A stretch of 21,154 nt of DNA from CAZFHL01 sp964519145 (GCA_964519145.1 CAZFHL010000009.1:1-21154); one strand, 5' to 3'. Positions 6,448 through 14,512 are shown, numbered from the stretch's first letter. Numbers and translations are program-made. The notes: generated from the letters alone by a model not told the origin.

Positions 6448-7092
6448 TTAGTTAGATTCAGCTTCTGCTGTTTCTTCATCTTTCTTGCCTTTCTTTTCTA
6501 CTTCTATTTGAGATAGATCTATTGGAGCTGTTTCCACGACTTCTTCTTTTGGTACAGAGATTGAGGCCACCACTTCGTCCAAGTTTTCCATAAGTTCTAC
6601 ACCTTTAGGTAGAGTTATTTCTGATGCTAATATTTGGCTGTCTAAATTTATAAGCGTCGATATATCCACTAATATTTCATGAGGTAAGTTTGAAGGATCT
6701 GCTTTTATTTTTATTTCATGCATTACTTTTGTTAGTATTCCGCCAAGATCTTTTATAGCAGGAGAAACGCCTTGAAATTCGAGAGGTATAGAAATTTCTA
6801 TTTTATGTCCTTTTTCAAATACATAAAAATCAGCATGGATTGGTTCACCTGTAATTGGATGTAAATCTACACTGTGTATGAGAGCATCCAAATCACCATT
6901 TTCTGTTTTTAGAGTTATAACACTTGATTCCCCTGCACTTTTCCAAGCTTTTATGAAATCAACTTTTTTTATTTTTAATGGAGTAGATTCTTTTTTGTGT
7001 CCATAGTAAACACAAGGAACAAAACCACTTTCTCTAAGCGCATCCAGTTTTCCTATTTCACTTCTATTTTCTGTTTTTAAATCTATTGTCAT
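6448..7092 (-). CDS. rplY: 50S ribosomal protein bL25 (Ctc/TL5 type)
   Basis: bL25 binds 5S rRNA in the large subunit. The 214-aa protein has the N-terminal 5S-binding domain (residues 1-90, with GFVPCVYYG and LDALIHSVDLHPITGEPIHADFY) followed by the C-terminal Ctc domain (~95-185, with IPLEFQGVSPAIKDLGGIL and SNLPHEILVDIS). The acidic/Lys tail (KKGKKDEETAEAESN) is typical. It is the long two-domain form, unlike the 94-aa E. coli protein. It lies 24 nt downstream of the FAD oxidase on the same strand and may share its transcript. No Shine-Dalgarno is visible. Confidence 0.95.
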   Translation of the reverse strand: MTIDLKTENRSEIGKLDALRESGFVPCVYYGHKKESTPLKIKKVDFIKAWKSAGESSVITLKTENGDLDALIHSVDLHPITGEPIHADFYVFEKGHKIEISIPLEFQGVSPAIKDLGGILTKVMHEIKIKADPSNLPHEILVDISTLINLDSQILASEITLPKGVELMENLDEVVASISVPKEEVVETAPIDLSQIEVEKKGKKDEETAEAESN

Positions 7093-7116
7093 ATGCAGAG
7101 TATCATAGCAAGATAT

Positions 7117-8823
7117 TTATTTTTTGGCAATATGGCTCAATATATATTCTTTTGAGCCAATTTTTTTGTTTATACTTGGAGTTTTTTTGCCTGGGTTAAA
7201 TATCTCTAATGGGTCAAATATATTTTTAGTTTCTTTAAACAAAGAGATTATTTTTTCATTATACATTATGTTTAGATAAGGTGTCCTTATGATTCCATCA
7301 TTATGTTCAGCTGTGATGGTGCCTTCATATTGTTTAACTATTTTATATATCTTTTCAGAAATTATAGGTATTAAAGATCTTTCATGTTGATCTCCCAAAT
7401 TCATAAGAGGAATTATATGAAAATTTCCATTTCCTGCATGCCCAGCAATAGTATAATTGATTTTATATTGGTCTAGCACTTTTTTTATTTCAGGTATAAA
7501 TGTCGGTAAATGTTTTGGTAAAACACAGATATCGTCTATAAACGGCGCAGTCTTTTTATTTCTTATATGTTTTCGGAGTAGATTAAAACTCTCTCTTCTT
7601 ATACTCCAATATTTCTCTATTTCCTTTTCGCTACTTGCTACTTTGGTTTTAAAATTAAAATCTTTTATATTTTCTTGTAAATTCTTTATCTTTAAATTTA
7701 TCTCGCTTTCATTATTCGAAGCAAATTCGACAATAATGACCATTTTGGGCAAACCACCTTTTAAAAACATTATTATCTCTGGTATGAATGAAATAAACAA
7801 TTTTATGAAATTTTTTTTCATTAGAGAGATCATTTCTGGTAAAAATTTTATAGCAAGTCTAAAAGTTGAGTCGTCGTAAGATTCAATGCTTTCTGGATTG
7901 TATTCTAAAATTTTATTTACCAGTTCTCCAATCTTATCTATTTTGTTCATAAAAATGACCAGTAATTTATTTTTATTTTTTATTGGCACTAATTTTATTT
8001 TTGCTTTTGTTATTATACCAAGTGTTCCTTGTGATCCTACTATTATTTTGGTTAAATCTATCATTGCATTTCTCTCTATATTCCATAAATAGTATCCGGC
8101 AGAATTTTTGGATACTTTTGGTTTTGCCTTGTTTATAATATCCCTATTCTTGTCTATCAATCTTAAAATTTTTTCATAAACCGCTCCTTCGAAATGAGGT
8201 TCGTGTGATTTTTTGAGTGCTTCTATTCTAGAAATCGCTTTAAATTTGTATTCGTTGCCATCTGCCAATATGACGGATAATTCTTCCACGAAATTTTCCA
8301 TTTTCCCGTATTGTAAAGTTTTTTCCCCTGCACAATTGTTGGCTATCATTCCACCCAAAGCGCATATATTTTTTGATGCAGTATAGCAAGGCAGTATTAA
8401 ATTGTGTTTTTTTGTTTCTTCTTCAAAATCACGATAAAAAACTCCTGGTTCTACCATAGCAGTCATATAATCTTTATGAACATCAAATTTATTTAAATAT
8501 TCTACCATGTCTAAAATTATAGATTCGTTTAAAGATCCGCCGGACATACAAGTTCCAGCAGATCTAACAGTGATAGACAAATTTTCGTATTTCGAAGGCT
8601 CTTTTTCTTTTTTATTTCTTACAAAATTTACAAGCTTTTTTATATCATTTATATTTTTAGGCCAGACCACGATTTTGGGCATTACTTCAAAAATAGAAGC
8701 ATCCCTGCTATATTTTTTTAGAGTTTCTAAATCATCAAAAACAATACCATCCAATATATCTTCAAGTTCTTCTTTGATATCTTTATAATCAAACATATTT
8801 TTAAATGGATTTTTATATTCCAT
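7117..8823 (-). CDS. FAD-linked oxidase, GlcD/D-lactate dehydrogenase family
   Basis: A flavoprotein expected to oxidise a 2-hydroxy acid such as D-lactate or glycolate (or run in reverse). The 568-aa protein has an FAD-binding PCMH domain with SITVRSAGTCMSGGSLNES (near residues 83-101), ALGGMIANNCAGEKTLQYGK and GSQGTLGIITKAKIKLVP. A C-terminal FAD-oxidase domain carries GHAGNGNFHIIPL and ends DPLEIFNPGKK. No CCG/Fe-S cysteine domain is fused, unlike some larger family members, and no partner Fe-S subunit is adjacent. Its start overlaps the 3' end of the aldolase gene by 11 nt, indicating translational coupling. Substrate cannot be decided from sequence alone; D-lactate would fit a fermentative lifestyle. 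Confidence 0.88.
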   Translation of the reverse strand: MEYKNPFKNMFDYKDIKEELEDILDGIVFDDLETLKKYSRDASIFEVMPKIVVWPKNINDIKKLVNFVRNKKEKEPSKYENLSITVRSAGTCMSGGSLNESIILDMVEYLNKFDVHKDYMTAMVEPGVFYRDFEEETKKHNLILPCYTASKNICALGGMIANNCAGEKTLQYGKMENFVEELSVILADGNEYKFKAISRIEALKKSHEPHFEGAVYEKILRLIDKNRDIINKAKPKVSKNSAGYYLWNIERNAMIDLTKIIVGSQGTLGIITKAKIKLVPIKNKNKLLVIFMNKIDKIGELVNKILEYNPESIESYDDSTFRLAIKFLPEMISLMKKNFIKLFISFIPEIIMFLKGGLPKMVIIVEFASNNESEINLKIKNLQENIKDFNFKTKVASSEKEIEKYWSIRRESFNLLRKHIRNKKTAPFIDDICVLPKHLPTFIPEIKKVLDQYKINYTIAGHAGNGNFHIIPLMNLGDQHERSLIPIISEKIYKIVKQYEGTITAEHNDGIIRTPYLNIMYNEKIISLFKETKNIFDPLEIFNPGKKTPSINKKIGSKEYILSHIAKK

Positions 8824-9673
8824 TAAATAAAGCCAATCTTTTTTCTATTGTATTTTGCATTTCTTGCATACCAGCTCTCAAATATTTATATGGAGCTATT
8901 TCCTCTCCAAATTCATTAAAATATTTTTGTATACCTTGTTTGTATGCAAGTCTAAGTTCTGTATTTATATGTATTATAGTTATGCCAGCATTTATGGCTT
9001 CTTTAAATTCTATATCTGTTATACCTGAACCTCCATGTAGTACCAATGGTACTTTCACGACTTCTTTTATCTCTTTAATTTTTTCTATCCTTAATTTTGG
9101 ATTACCATCTCTTATCATTCCATGGATATTTCCTACAGCAGGAGCAAATAAATCTATTTTAGTGTTTTCTACAAAATACAAAGCTTCTTCTTTATTTGTT
9201 AGAGATTGATCCTCTAAATTTATATCTGAAGGCAAAGAGTCTAAAACTTTAGATGATTTACCTATAAATCCAAGCTCTCCTTCTATTAAAATATTTTTAT
9301 TTTGTGTATTTTTATAATCAACAACAGCTTTTGTTAATTTCAGATTTTCTTCTGTTGTTTTTTCTGCGCCATCTATTATGACTGAATCAAAATTTAAATC
9401 TATAACGGTTTGACATTTTTCCAAAGAATAAGTGTGATCTGCATTTAAAAATATTGGCAACCTTTCTTCTTGAAATATCTCAATCAATCTTTTTACTTGT
9501 TTTATTCCTATAAATTCTCTCTCTCCTTCAGATACTCCGACTATAACAGGCACATTTAATTTTTTAGAAGCATTTACAATTGCCCACAATCCATCAACGC
9601 TAGAAATATTAAAATGCCCTATTGCTACCTTTTTTTCTTCAGCCTCTTTTATGTATTCTATAAGTGTTTTCAT
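8813..9673 (-). CDS. fba: Class II fructose-bisphosphate aldolase
   Basis: Zinc-dependent enzyme that reversibly cleaves fructose-1,6-bisphosphate into dihydroxyacetone phosphate and glyceraldehyde-3-phosphate. The 286-aa protein shows the class II signatures: AIGHFNISS near the N-terminus, the metal-binding LNADHTYS, GELGFIG, the GNIHG histidine and LHGGSG phosphate-binding loop, then NTELRLAY. The length is normal for the family; a tagatose-bisphosphate specificity cannot be excluded. It is divergently oriented from the PfkB kinase, separated by a palindromic element, and overlaps the downstream oxidase gene by 11 nt. The start codon has an A/T-only leader. Confidence 0.94.
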   Translation of the reverse strand: MKTLIEYIKEAEEKKVAIGHFNISSVDGLWAIVNASKKLNVPVIVGVSEGEREFIGIKQVKRLIEIFQEERLPIFLNADHTYSLEKCQTVIDLNFDSVIIDGAEKTTEENLKLTKAVVDYKNTQNKNILIEGELGFIGKSSKVLDSLPSDINLEDQSLTNKEEALYFVENTKIDLFAPAVGNIHGMIRDGNPKLRIEKIKEIKEVVKVPLVLHGGSGITDIEFKEAINAGITIIHINTELRLAYKQGIQKYFNEFGEEIAPYKYLRAGMQEMQNTIEKRLALFNGI

Positions 9674-9690
9674 AGATAAAATAATAACAT

Positions 9691-9829
9691 ATTACTTTAG
9701 ATTACAAAACTCTTTCTCATCATACCTTTTTGAACCACGGATATTTTTTTGCTAAAAAATTCCTGCGAAGCTGTTTCGTCAAAATCACTAGGCTTCAAAA
9801 AGGTATGATTTCGATGAGTTTTATAATTC
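9691..9829. repeat. Palindromic element, family 1, copy B
   Basis: Same arms as the copy at 59-197: left arm 9701-9734 and right arm about 9794-9829, with a 7-nt internal loop. The core begins identically (CCACGGATA) but has diverged later and lost part of the conserved CAGTCA motif. It occupies the intergenic space between the divergent fba and pfkB-family genes. Transcripts starting inside or running across it would form a long hairpin. Confidence 0.85.
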
Positions 9830-9850
9830 ACAAATATTAACAATTATATT

Positions 9851-9879
9851 TAAACAATTTATTTATATTGGTGTATAAT
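9851..9879 (+). promoter_or_regulatory. Probable promoter of the PfkB-family kinase gene
   Basis: A perfect -10 TATAAT (9874-9879) with a 17-nt spacer to a weak -35 TAAACA (9851-9856, 4 of 6). The predicted start near 9886 leaves a short, A-rich leader of about 19 nt without Shine-Dalgarno. Confidence 0.6.
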
Positions 9880-9904
9880 TTGTATAACTTTTAATAAAAA
9901 TAAA

Positions 9905-10918
9905 ATGTCTATTTTTTCTTCAAACAAAAATTTCGATTTAATAGCTATAGGAGATACTGCTGTGGATGCCTTTATTAAATTAAATGAAGCAAAAACTAAA
10001 TGTGATGATAAAGGTAGAAAATGTGAATTGTCTTTAAAATTTGGAGATAAAATATCTTATGAATCTATGCAAGAAATAAAAGCTGTTGGAAATTCTGCCA
10101 ATGCTTCTGTTTGTGCTTCAAGATTGGGACTTAAATCTGCTTTAGTCACAAATTTGGGTGGAGACAGGTATGGTGAAGAGAGTCTACTTATTTTAAAAGA
10201 CGCAGGAGTTTCTACAAAATTTGTCAATATTCAAAAAAATAAAAAAACAAATTATCATTTTGTTTTATGGTTTCAAGATGACCGTACAATCCTAGTAAAA
10301 CATCAAAAATATGATTATGAATTTGAAAATATAGGAAATCCTAAATGGGTGTATTTATCATCTCTAGGAGAAGGAACTATTGATTATCACAAACAAATTG
10401 CAAATCATTTAAGAAATAATAGAGATATAAAATTAGCCTTTCAACCAGGCACATTTCAAATGAAAATGGGTTTAAAAGTTCTCGGAGACATTTATTTATT
10501 ATCAAATATCTTATTTTGTAATGTAGAAGAAGCTAAAACAATATTAGACAAACCAAACGAAAAAGATATTAAGGTTTTATTAAAATCTCTTCACAATATA
10601 GGACCTCAAATAGTGGTTATCACAGATGGGCCAAAAGGGGCTTATGGTTATGATGGATATGAGGGTTTTTATATGCCTATTTACCCAGATGTTAGACCGC
10701 CGTTTGAGAGGACGGGTGCAGGAGATGCTTTTGCCTCTACTGTAGTTTCAGCTATCTCTATGGGTAAATCTTTATTTGATGCATTTATGTGGGCACCTAT
10801 AAATTCAATGTCTGTTGTTCAATATGTTGGAGCACAAAAAGGCTTGCTCACTAAAGAAGAAATATTGAAATTTTTATCAAAAGCTCCCAGAAATTATTAT
10901 CCTGAAAAAATAATTTAG
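9905..10918 (+). CDS. PfkB-family carbohydrate kinase
   Basis: A ribokinase-fold sugar kinase transferring phosphate from ATP to a sugar or nucleoside hydroxyl. The 337-aa protein has the N-terminal FDLIAIGDTAVD, a sugar-contacting GNSANASVCASRLGL, GGDRYGEE, and the C-terminal PfkB signature with anion hole and catalytic base in ERTGAGDAFAS (Asp of GAGD). Substrate cannot be read from the motifs: ribokinase, adenosine kinase, fructokinase or 6-phosphofructokinase are all possible. It is divergent from fba and convergent with the transketolase genes, so its neighbours are all sugar-phosphate enzymes. Only a weak hairpin (AGTA/TACT) lies in the 45 nt before the convergent gene. Confidence 0.9.
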   Translation: MSIFSSNKNFDLIAIGDTAVDAFIKLNEAKTKCDDKGRKCELSLKFGDKISYESMQEIKAVGNSANASVCASRLGLKSALVTNLGGDRYGEESLLILKDAGVSTKFVNIQKNKKTNYHFVLWFQDDRTILVKHQKYDYEFENIGNPKWVYLSSLGEGTIDYHKQIANHLRNNRDIKLAFQPGTFQMKMGLKVLGDIYLLSNILFCNVEEAKTILDKPNEKDIKVLLKSLHNIGPQIVVITDGPKGAYGYDGYEGFYMPIYPDVRPPFERTGAGDAFASTVVSAISMGKSLFDAFMWAPINSMSVVQYVGAQKGLLTKEEILKFLSKAPRNYYPEKII

Positions 10919-10963
10919 TCTAGTATAAATACTTTTTATGATTTATTTCAAAAATATACTGAA

Positions 10964-11959
10964 TTAATTTTTTCGTTTTAAAACTTTTTCGACAGCTTTT
11001 ATTATAGCTTTTTCTCCTAAACCATAATGCTCTAAAAGCTCAGAGGGTGTACCAGATTGACCAAATTTATTGTCTATACCGACAAATTCTATTGGCACAG
11101 GAAAATTTTTTGATAATGTTTGAGACACGACAGACCCAAGGCCACCTGTTATTTGGTGTTCTTCTACTACTACAATAGCTCTTGTTTCTTTAGCTAAATT
11201 TATGATTGCTGTTGTGTCTAGAGGTTTTATGGTAGATAAATTCAATACTTTTATTGGTAATTTTTCTTCTGTCATCTTTTCTGCAACTAACAGAGCGTTA
11301 TAAATTATTGGTCCAGTAGAGATTATACCTACCACAGCTTTTTCTTTTGGTTCAAAAAATATTTCCCCTCTTCCTATTGTAAAAGGAGTGTCTTCTGTGG
11401 TGATTACAGGAGTCTTTTCTCTACAGAGTCTTAAATAACAAGGTTTATTTATTTTAGCAATTGCCATAGTGGCCTTTTTTGCTTCTATTGAATCGCAAGG
11501 CGAAACTACTATCATATTTGGCAATACTTGCATTAAAGCAATATCTTCTATTGCTTGATGAGTTCCACCATCTGGTCCAACAGAAATTCCTGCATGACTA
11601 CCTATTATTTTTACAGGCAAGTCGTTATAGCAAATGGTTGTTCTTATTTGCTCCCAATTTCTTCCAGGAGAAAACATTGCATAAGAACTTGTGAAAGGTA
11701 TTTTGCCCATTTTTGCCATACCGCTTGCTACCGTCACTAAATTTTGTTCAGCTACCCCTATTTGTACAAATCTTTCTGGATATTTTTTTGCAAAAAAGTG
11801 CATTTGAGTACTTTCTGTAAGATCTGCACAAAGGGCTACAATATTTTTATCTTTGTCCCCCGCAATAAGCAGTCCTTCACCAAAACCTTTTCTATTTGGT
11901 ACTTGTTCTGCCGATTTTTCAAACAAGTCTTTATTCAATTTTAATTTTGCATTTAACAT
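10964..11959 (-). CDS. Transketolase, C-terminal (pyrimidine-binding and C) subunit
   Basis: Second half of a split transketolase, which moves two-carbon units between sugar phosphates using thiamine diphosphate. The 331-aa protein corresponds to the Pyr domain (VALCADLTESTQMHFFAKKYPERFVQIGVAEQNLV, where the Glu of AEQN activates the cofactor; GGTHQAIEDIALM) and the C-terminal domain (VVVEEHQITGGLGS). It begins 11 nt after the N-terminal subunit gene on the same strand, so the two halves are cotranscribed. The split arrangement is common in archaea and many bacteria and is not a frameshift: each ORF has its own start and complete domains. DXP synthase is excluded by the two-gene layout and context, not by a decisive motif. 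Confidence 0.92.
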   Translation of the reverse strand: MLNAKLKLNKDLFEKSAEQVPNRKGFGEGLLIAGDKDKNIVALCADLTESTQMHFFAKKYPERFVQIGVAEQNLVTVASGMAKMGKIPFTSSYAMFSPGRNWEQIRTTICYNDLPVKIIGSHAGISVGPDGGTHQAIEDIALMQVLPNMIVVSPCDSIEAKKATMAIAKINKPCYLRLCREKTPVITTEDTPFTIGRGEIFFEPKEKAVVGIISTGPIIYNALLVAEKMTEEKLPIKVLNLSTIKPLDTTAIINLAKETRAIVVVEEHQITGGLGSVVSQTLSKNFPVPIEFVGIDNKFGQSGTPSELLEHYGLGEKAIIKAVEKVLKRKN

Positions 11960-11970
11960 TTTTTAGTTTT

Positions 11971-12867
11971 TTATTCATTTTCGCTTGTTATTTTACCTTG
12001 AAGTGTTCGCAATTCTTTTAAAGCTTTTTTGCTTTGAAATTCTCTTGGCACAACATCTTCTGGACCTTTACCAGGAGGCACCCCATGCCATTCATATTTT
12101 CTTTCCATAAAAGAAACTCCTTTACCTGGTATTGTGTTTGCAATAATTATAGATGGTCTATCAAAAACAGAATGTGCTTCTCCTACGGCTTGTACAATTG
12201 AAGTAAAATTATGTCCATCAATTACTTGAGTATGCCAATTAAATGCTTCTAGTTTCTGTCTCAATGGCTCAAGAGGCATTATTGTTTCTGTATATCCTTC
12301 AATCTGAATATTATTTCTATCTATTATTGCTGTGAGATTTTGAAGTCTTTCTTTGCCTCCAAACATAAGTGCTTCCCATGTGTTTCCTTCTTGCATTTCT
12401 CCATCACTCATTATGCAATAAAATTGTTTTCCTGAAGAATTTCCATTATCTATTTTGTCGGCCAAAGACATACCGCAAGCTTGTGATAATCCAGAACCTA
12501 ATGGCCCAGAACTTGTTTCAACAAAAGGTAAAAATTCTCTATGCGGATGTCCTTGCAATCTTGAACCAAATTTTCTGAGTGTTGCTAATTCTTTTAAATC
12601 AAAATATCCACTATGGGCTAAAGTGGCATAAAGCACAGGGACAATATGTCCGTTTGATAAAACTAAAATATCTCTATTTTTTAGATTTGGTTTTGATGGA
12701 TCATGTTTTAATATATGAAAATAGAGAGCAGTAAATATGTCGGCCATACCAAGAGGTCCAGCAGAATGTCCGCTACCTGCTTTTATAAGCATTTCTATAA
12801 TAGACTCTCTTATTTTGTTAGCTTTTTTTTCTAACCATATTATTTTTTCATCTGTAAGATCTAACAT
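11971..12867 (-). CDS. Transketolase, N-terminal (diphosphate-binding) subunit
   Basis: First half of the split transketolase. The 298-aa protein binds the diphosphate of thiamine diphosphate through the SDGEMQEGNTWEALMFGG motif with following DRNNIQIEG. It also has the family patterns AGSGHSAGPLGMADIFTALYF near the N-terminus, SNGHIVPVLYA, and GHPHREFLPFVETSSGPLGSGLSQACGMSLA. It works as a heteromer with the downstream gene product. It is the third gene of rpiB-rpe-tkt, all of them non-oxidative pentose-phosphate functions, and follows the rpe-like gene after 62 nt. No Shine-Dalgarno is present. Confidence 0.93.
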   Translation of the reverse strand: MLDLTDEKIIWLEKKANKIRESIIEMLIKAGSGHSAGPLGMADIFTALYFHILKHDPSKPNLKNRDILVLSNGHIVPVLYATLAHSGYFDLKELATLRKFGSRLQGHPHREFLPFVETSSGPLGSGLSQACGMSLADKIDNGNSSGKQFYCIMSDGEMQEGNTWEALMFGGKERLQNLTAIIDRNNIQIEGYTETIMPLEPLRQKLEAFNWHTQVIDGHNFTSIVQAVGEAHSVFDRPSIIIANTIPGKGVSFMERKYEWHGVPPGKGPEDVVPREFQSKKALKELRTLQGKITSENE

Positions 12868-12929
12868 AATATTATTTTACATTAAATAAAATAAATTGTT
12901 AATTATTTGTGTGTAAATAAATTCTATTT

Positions 12930-13601
12930 TTATAAATTTTGAAATTTTTTTAAATTAGAAATTATATCTTCAGAATTAAATATTGCTGATCCTGATATAA
13001 ACATAGAAACTCCTACTTCTTTAAGTTTTGGTATTGTTTCTTCGTCTACACCTATATCTATTTGTATTTTTGTTTCTGGATTTTTAGTGTAAAAATTGTT
13101 TATTTTTTCATATATATTTGTGTCAATCTTTATACCATTTTGACCAACAATGTCATTTCCCATAAATTGAATGAAATCTATTTGATTTAAATAATTTTTT
13201 ATATTTTCTAAATTTGTACTAGGTTTTACACCTATACCAATATTTAAATTTGATTTTTTAATTAAATTTATACAATCTGTGATATTTGACGTAGAATCCA
13301 AATGAACAATAAAACTTTTAGCACCAATTTCTATAAATTGCTCTATTATTTGGATAGGATTCTTTATTAATAAATCAATTTCTACAAGAAAATCATTTAT
13401 AAAAGGAAATTCTATTTCTTTGTTTAGTATTTTTCGAAAATCAAGATCTTCACTTTCTATAAAAGGCCAAGTTTTAATATTTGTATATGAACCGTCAGAT
13501 AAGTCTATTTGTATTTTTGAAACTAAACTTTTTAAATCAACGAATCTATTTTTTATTGATTCAAAATCTTTTGGTATGATTGCTGGAACTATTTCAATCA
13601 T
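12930..13601 (-). CDS. Divergent ribulose-phosphate 3-epimerase-like protein
   Basis: A TIM-barrel of the Rpe family by overall pattern: start IVPAIIPKDF, IQIDLSDGSYTN at the first metal-site strand, FIQFMGNDIVGQNG in place of the MSVEPGFGGQ loop, and IDIGVDEETIPKLKEVGVSMFISGSAIF at the end. Key residues differ. The canonical metal-ligand His of the H-x-D motif is Gln31, the His of the HLM motif is replaced (region 72-77, FLVEIDLL), and DGG is DIG (182-184). Asp33 and Asp182 remain. It may be a divergent epimerase, act on a different sugar phosphate, or have lost metal-dependent catalysis. The position between rpiB (1-nt gap) and transketolase favours ribulose-5-phosphate metabolism. Confidence 0.8.
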   Translation of the reverse strand: MIEIVPAIIPKDFESIKNRFVDLKSLVSKIQIDLSDGSYTNIKTWPFIESEDLDFRKILNKEIEFPFINDFLVEIDLLIKNPIQIIEQFIEIGAKSFIVHLDSTSNITDCINLIKKSNLNIGIGVKPSTNLENIKNYLNQIDFIQFMGNDIVGQNGIKIDTNIYEKINNFYTKNPETKIQIDIGVDEETIPKLKEVGVSMFISGSAIFNSEDIISNLKKFQNL

Positions 13602-13602
13602 T

Positions 13603-14052
13603 TTATATTTTATTATTTATATCTGCTATTCTTCTTATATGTCTCTCTTCTCCACTAAAAGGTGTTTGTAGCCAAAGTCTTACAGCCTCTTTTGCTTCTT
13701 CTGTTGTTAAAAACCTTGCTCCAAGTGATAAAATGTTTGAATCGTTGTGCTCTCTTGAAAGCAATATAATATCTAAATTTCCTCCATAATATTCAGCAGA
13801 TCTAACATTTTCAAATTTGTCTGCTACCATATCTTCTCCTTGTCCTGTACCTCCAATGATAATAGCTTTTGAATTTATTGGATCTTTAGAAACTTCAATT
13901 GCCGCTTTTTTTATAAATTCAGGATAATCATCTTCTAAATTTAGTTTATATGCACCACAATCAATTACGTCAAAATCCAGTCTTTTTACAAAACTGATTA
14001 ATTCCTCCTTCAATTCAAAACCAGCATGATCTGACGCCAAATATATTTTCAT
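13603..14052 (-). CDS. rpiB: Ribose-5-phosphate isomerase B
   Basis: Interconverts ribose-5-phosphate and ribulose-5-phosphate. The 149-aa protein has the RpiB/LacAB pattern: YLASDHAGFELKEEL at the N-terminus, IIIGGTGQGEDMVADKF mid-protein and LSREHNDSNILSLGARFLT. The catalytic Cys of the E. coli-type CGTGIG loop is absent; the loop reads GGTGQGE, like the mycobacterial type where a Glu serves as base. It heads the rpiB-rpe-tkt operon. A strong promoter places the predicted transcription start essentially at the ATG, so the mRNA is probably leaderless. Confidence 0.94.
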   Translation of the reverse strand: MKIYLASDHAGFELKEELISFVKRLDFDVIDCGAYKLNLEDDYPEFIKKAAIEVSKDPINSKAIIIGGTGQGEDMVADKFENVRSAEYYGGNLDIILLSREHNDSNILSLGARFLTTEEAKEAVRLWLQTPFSGEERHIRRIADINNKI

Positions 14053-14058
14053 ACTTTG

Positions 14059-14087
14059 ATTATACAGATTATATATAAACTTGGCAA
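14059..14087 (-). promoter_or_regulatory. Promoter of rpiB, predicted to give a leaderless mRNA
   Basis: On the minus strand, -35 TTGCCA (14087-14082), 17-nt spacer, perfect -10 TATAAT (14064-14059). Only 6 nt separate the -10 box from the rpiB ATG at 14052, so the usual start point falls on or next to the first codon. Confidence 0.75.
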
Positions 14088-14154
14088 CTTTATAATTTTA
14101 TGTTATGTTTTTTAAAGGTGAAGGGGTGTCAATAGAAGAAAAGGGGTTTTTACT

Positions 14155-14385
14155 ATGGATCTAAAAAGAATTTGTGATTTTAACTATGCCGCAAAGATTA
14201 TAGAATCTGATGGAGTAGAAGGAATACATACGGCCATTAGGTTTGCTGGTGAAGATGTGGCATTTGCTTTGCTCATAGCGCATCTCCGTATTCAATGCGG
14301 TTCTAAAACAAGTTTTCCTCCTCCAGATGATGTCTATGACCAAGTTAAGAAAATATTAGAAGATCATCATCTGTTAGATAAATAA
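14155..14385 (+). CDS. Small hypothetical protein (76 aa)
   Basis: A 76-aa soluble protein starting MDLKRICDFN and ending in an acidic helix (DDVYDQVKKILEDHHLLDK). No domain is recognised. Alternative in-frame starts upstream are blocked by a TGA at about 14119. It is a lone plus-strand gene between minus-strand rpiB and gap, less AT-rich than its neighbours, and one of few ORFs with a purine-rich AAAAGGGG before its ATG. A bidirectional terminator follows it. These features support a real gene but give no function; acquisition by transfer is possible but unproven. Confidence 0.65.
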   Translation: MDLKRICDFNYAAKIIESDGVEGIHTAIRFAGEDVAFALLIAHLRIQCGSKTSFPPPDDVYDQVKKILEDHHLLDK

Positions 14386-14421
14386 TATTTTAAATAAATT
14401 CTAAAATATAGGTAAAAAATA

Positions 14422-14455
14422 AAAAAGCTTCCCCAAAAACAAAGGGAAGCTTTTT
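14422..14455. terminator. Bidirectional terminator between the 76-aa ORF and gap
   Basis: A perfect 12-bp stem AAAAAGCTTCCC (14422-14433) with GGGAAGCTTTTT (14444-14455) and a 10-nt loop. It has A-runs on one side and T-runs on the other, so it can end transcripts of both convergent genes. Confidence 0.9.
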
Positions 14456-14512
14456 ATGTACCAATTGATTGAAAAGATTTCGTTTATTTTGTCAAACAAA
14501 ACAAAATATCCT

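Noticed and set aside
59..9829. CRISPR array
   Set aside because: The repeats are dispersed, palindromic, of ~130 bp and not regularly spaced by unique spacers; no cas genes are present.
10964..12867. Frameshifted single transketolase gene
   Set aside because: The two ORFs are separated by 11 nt, each has its own start and whole domains, matching the known split form.
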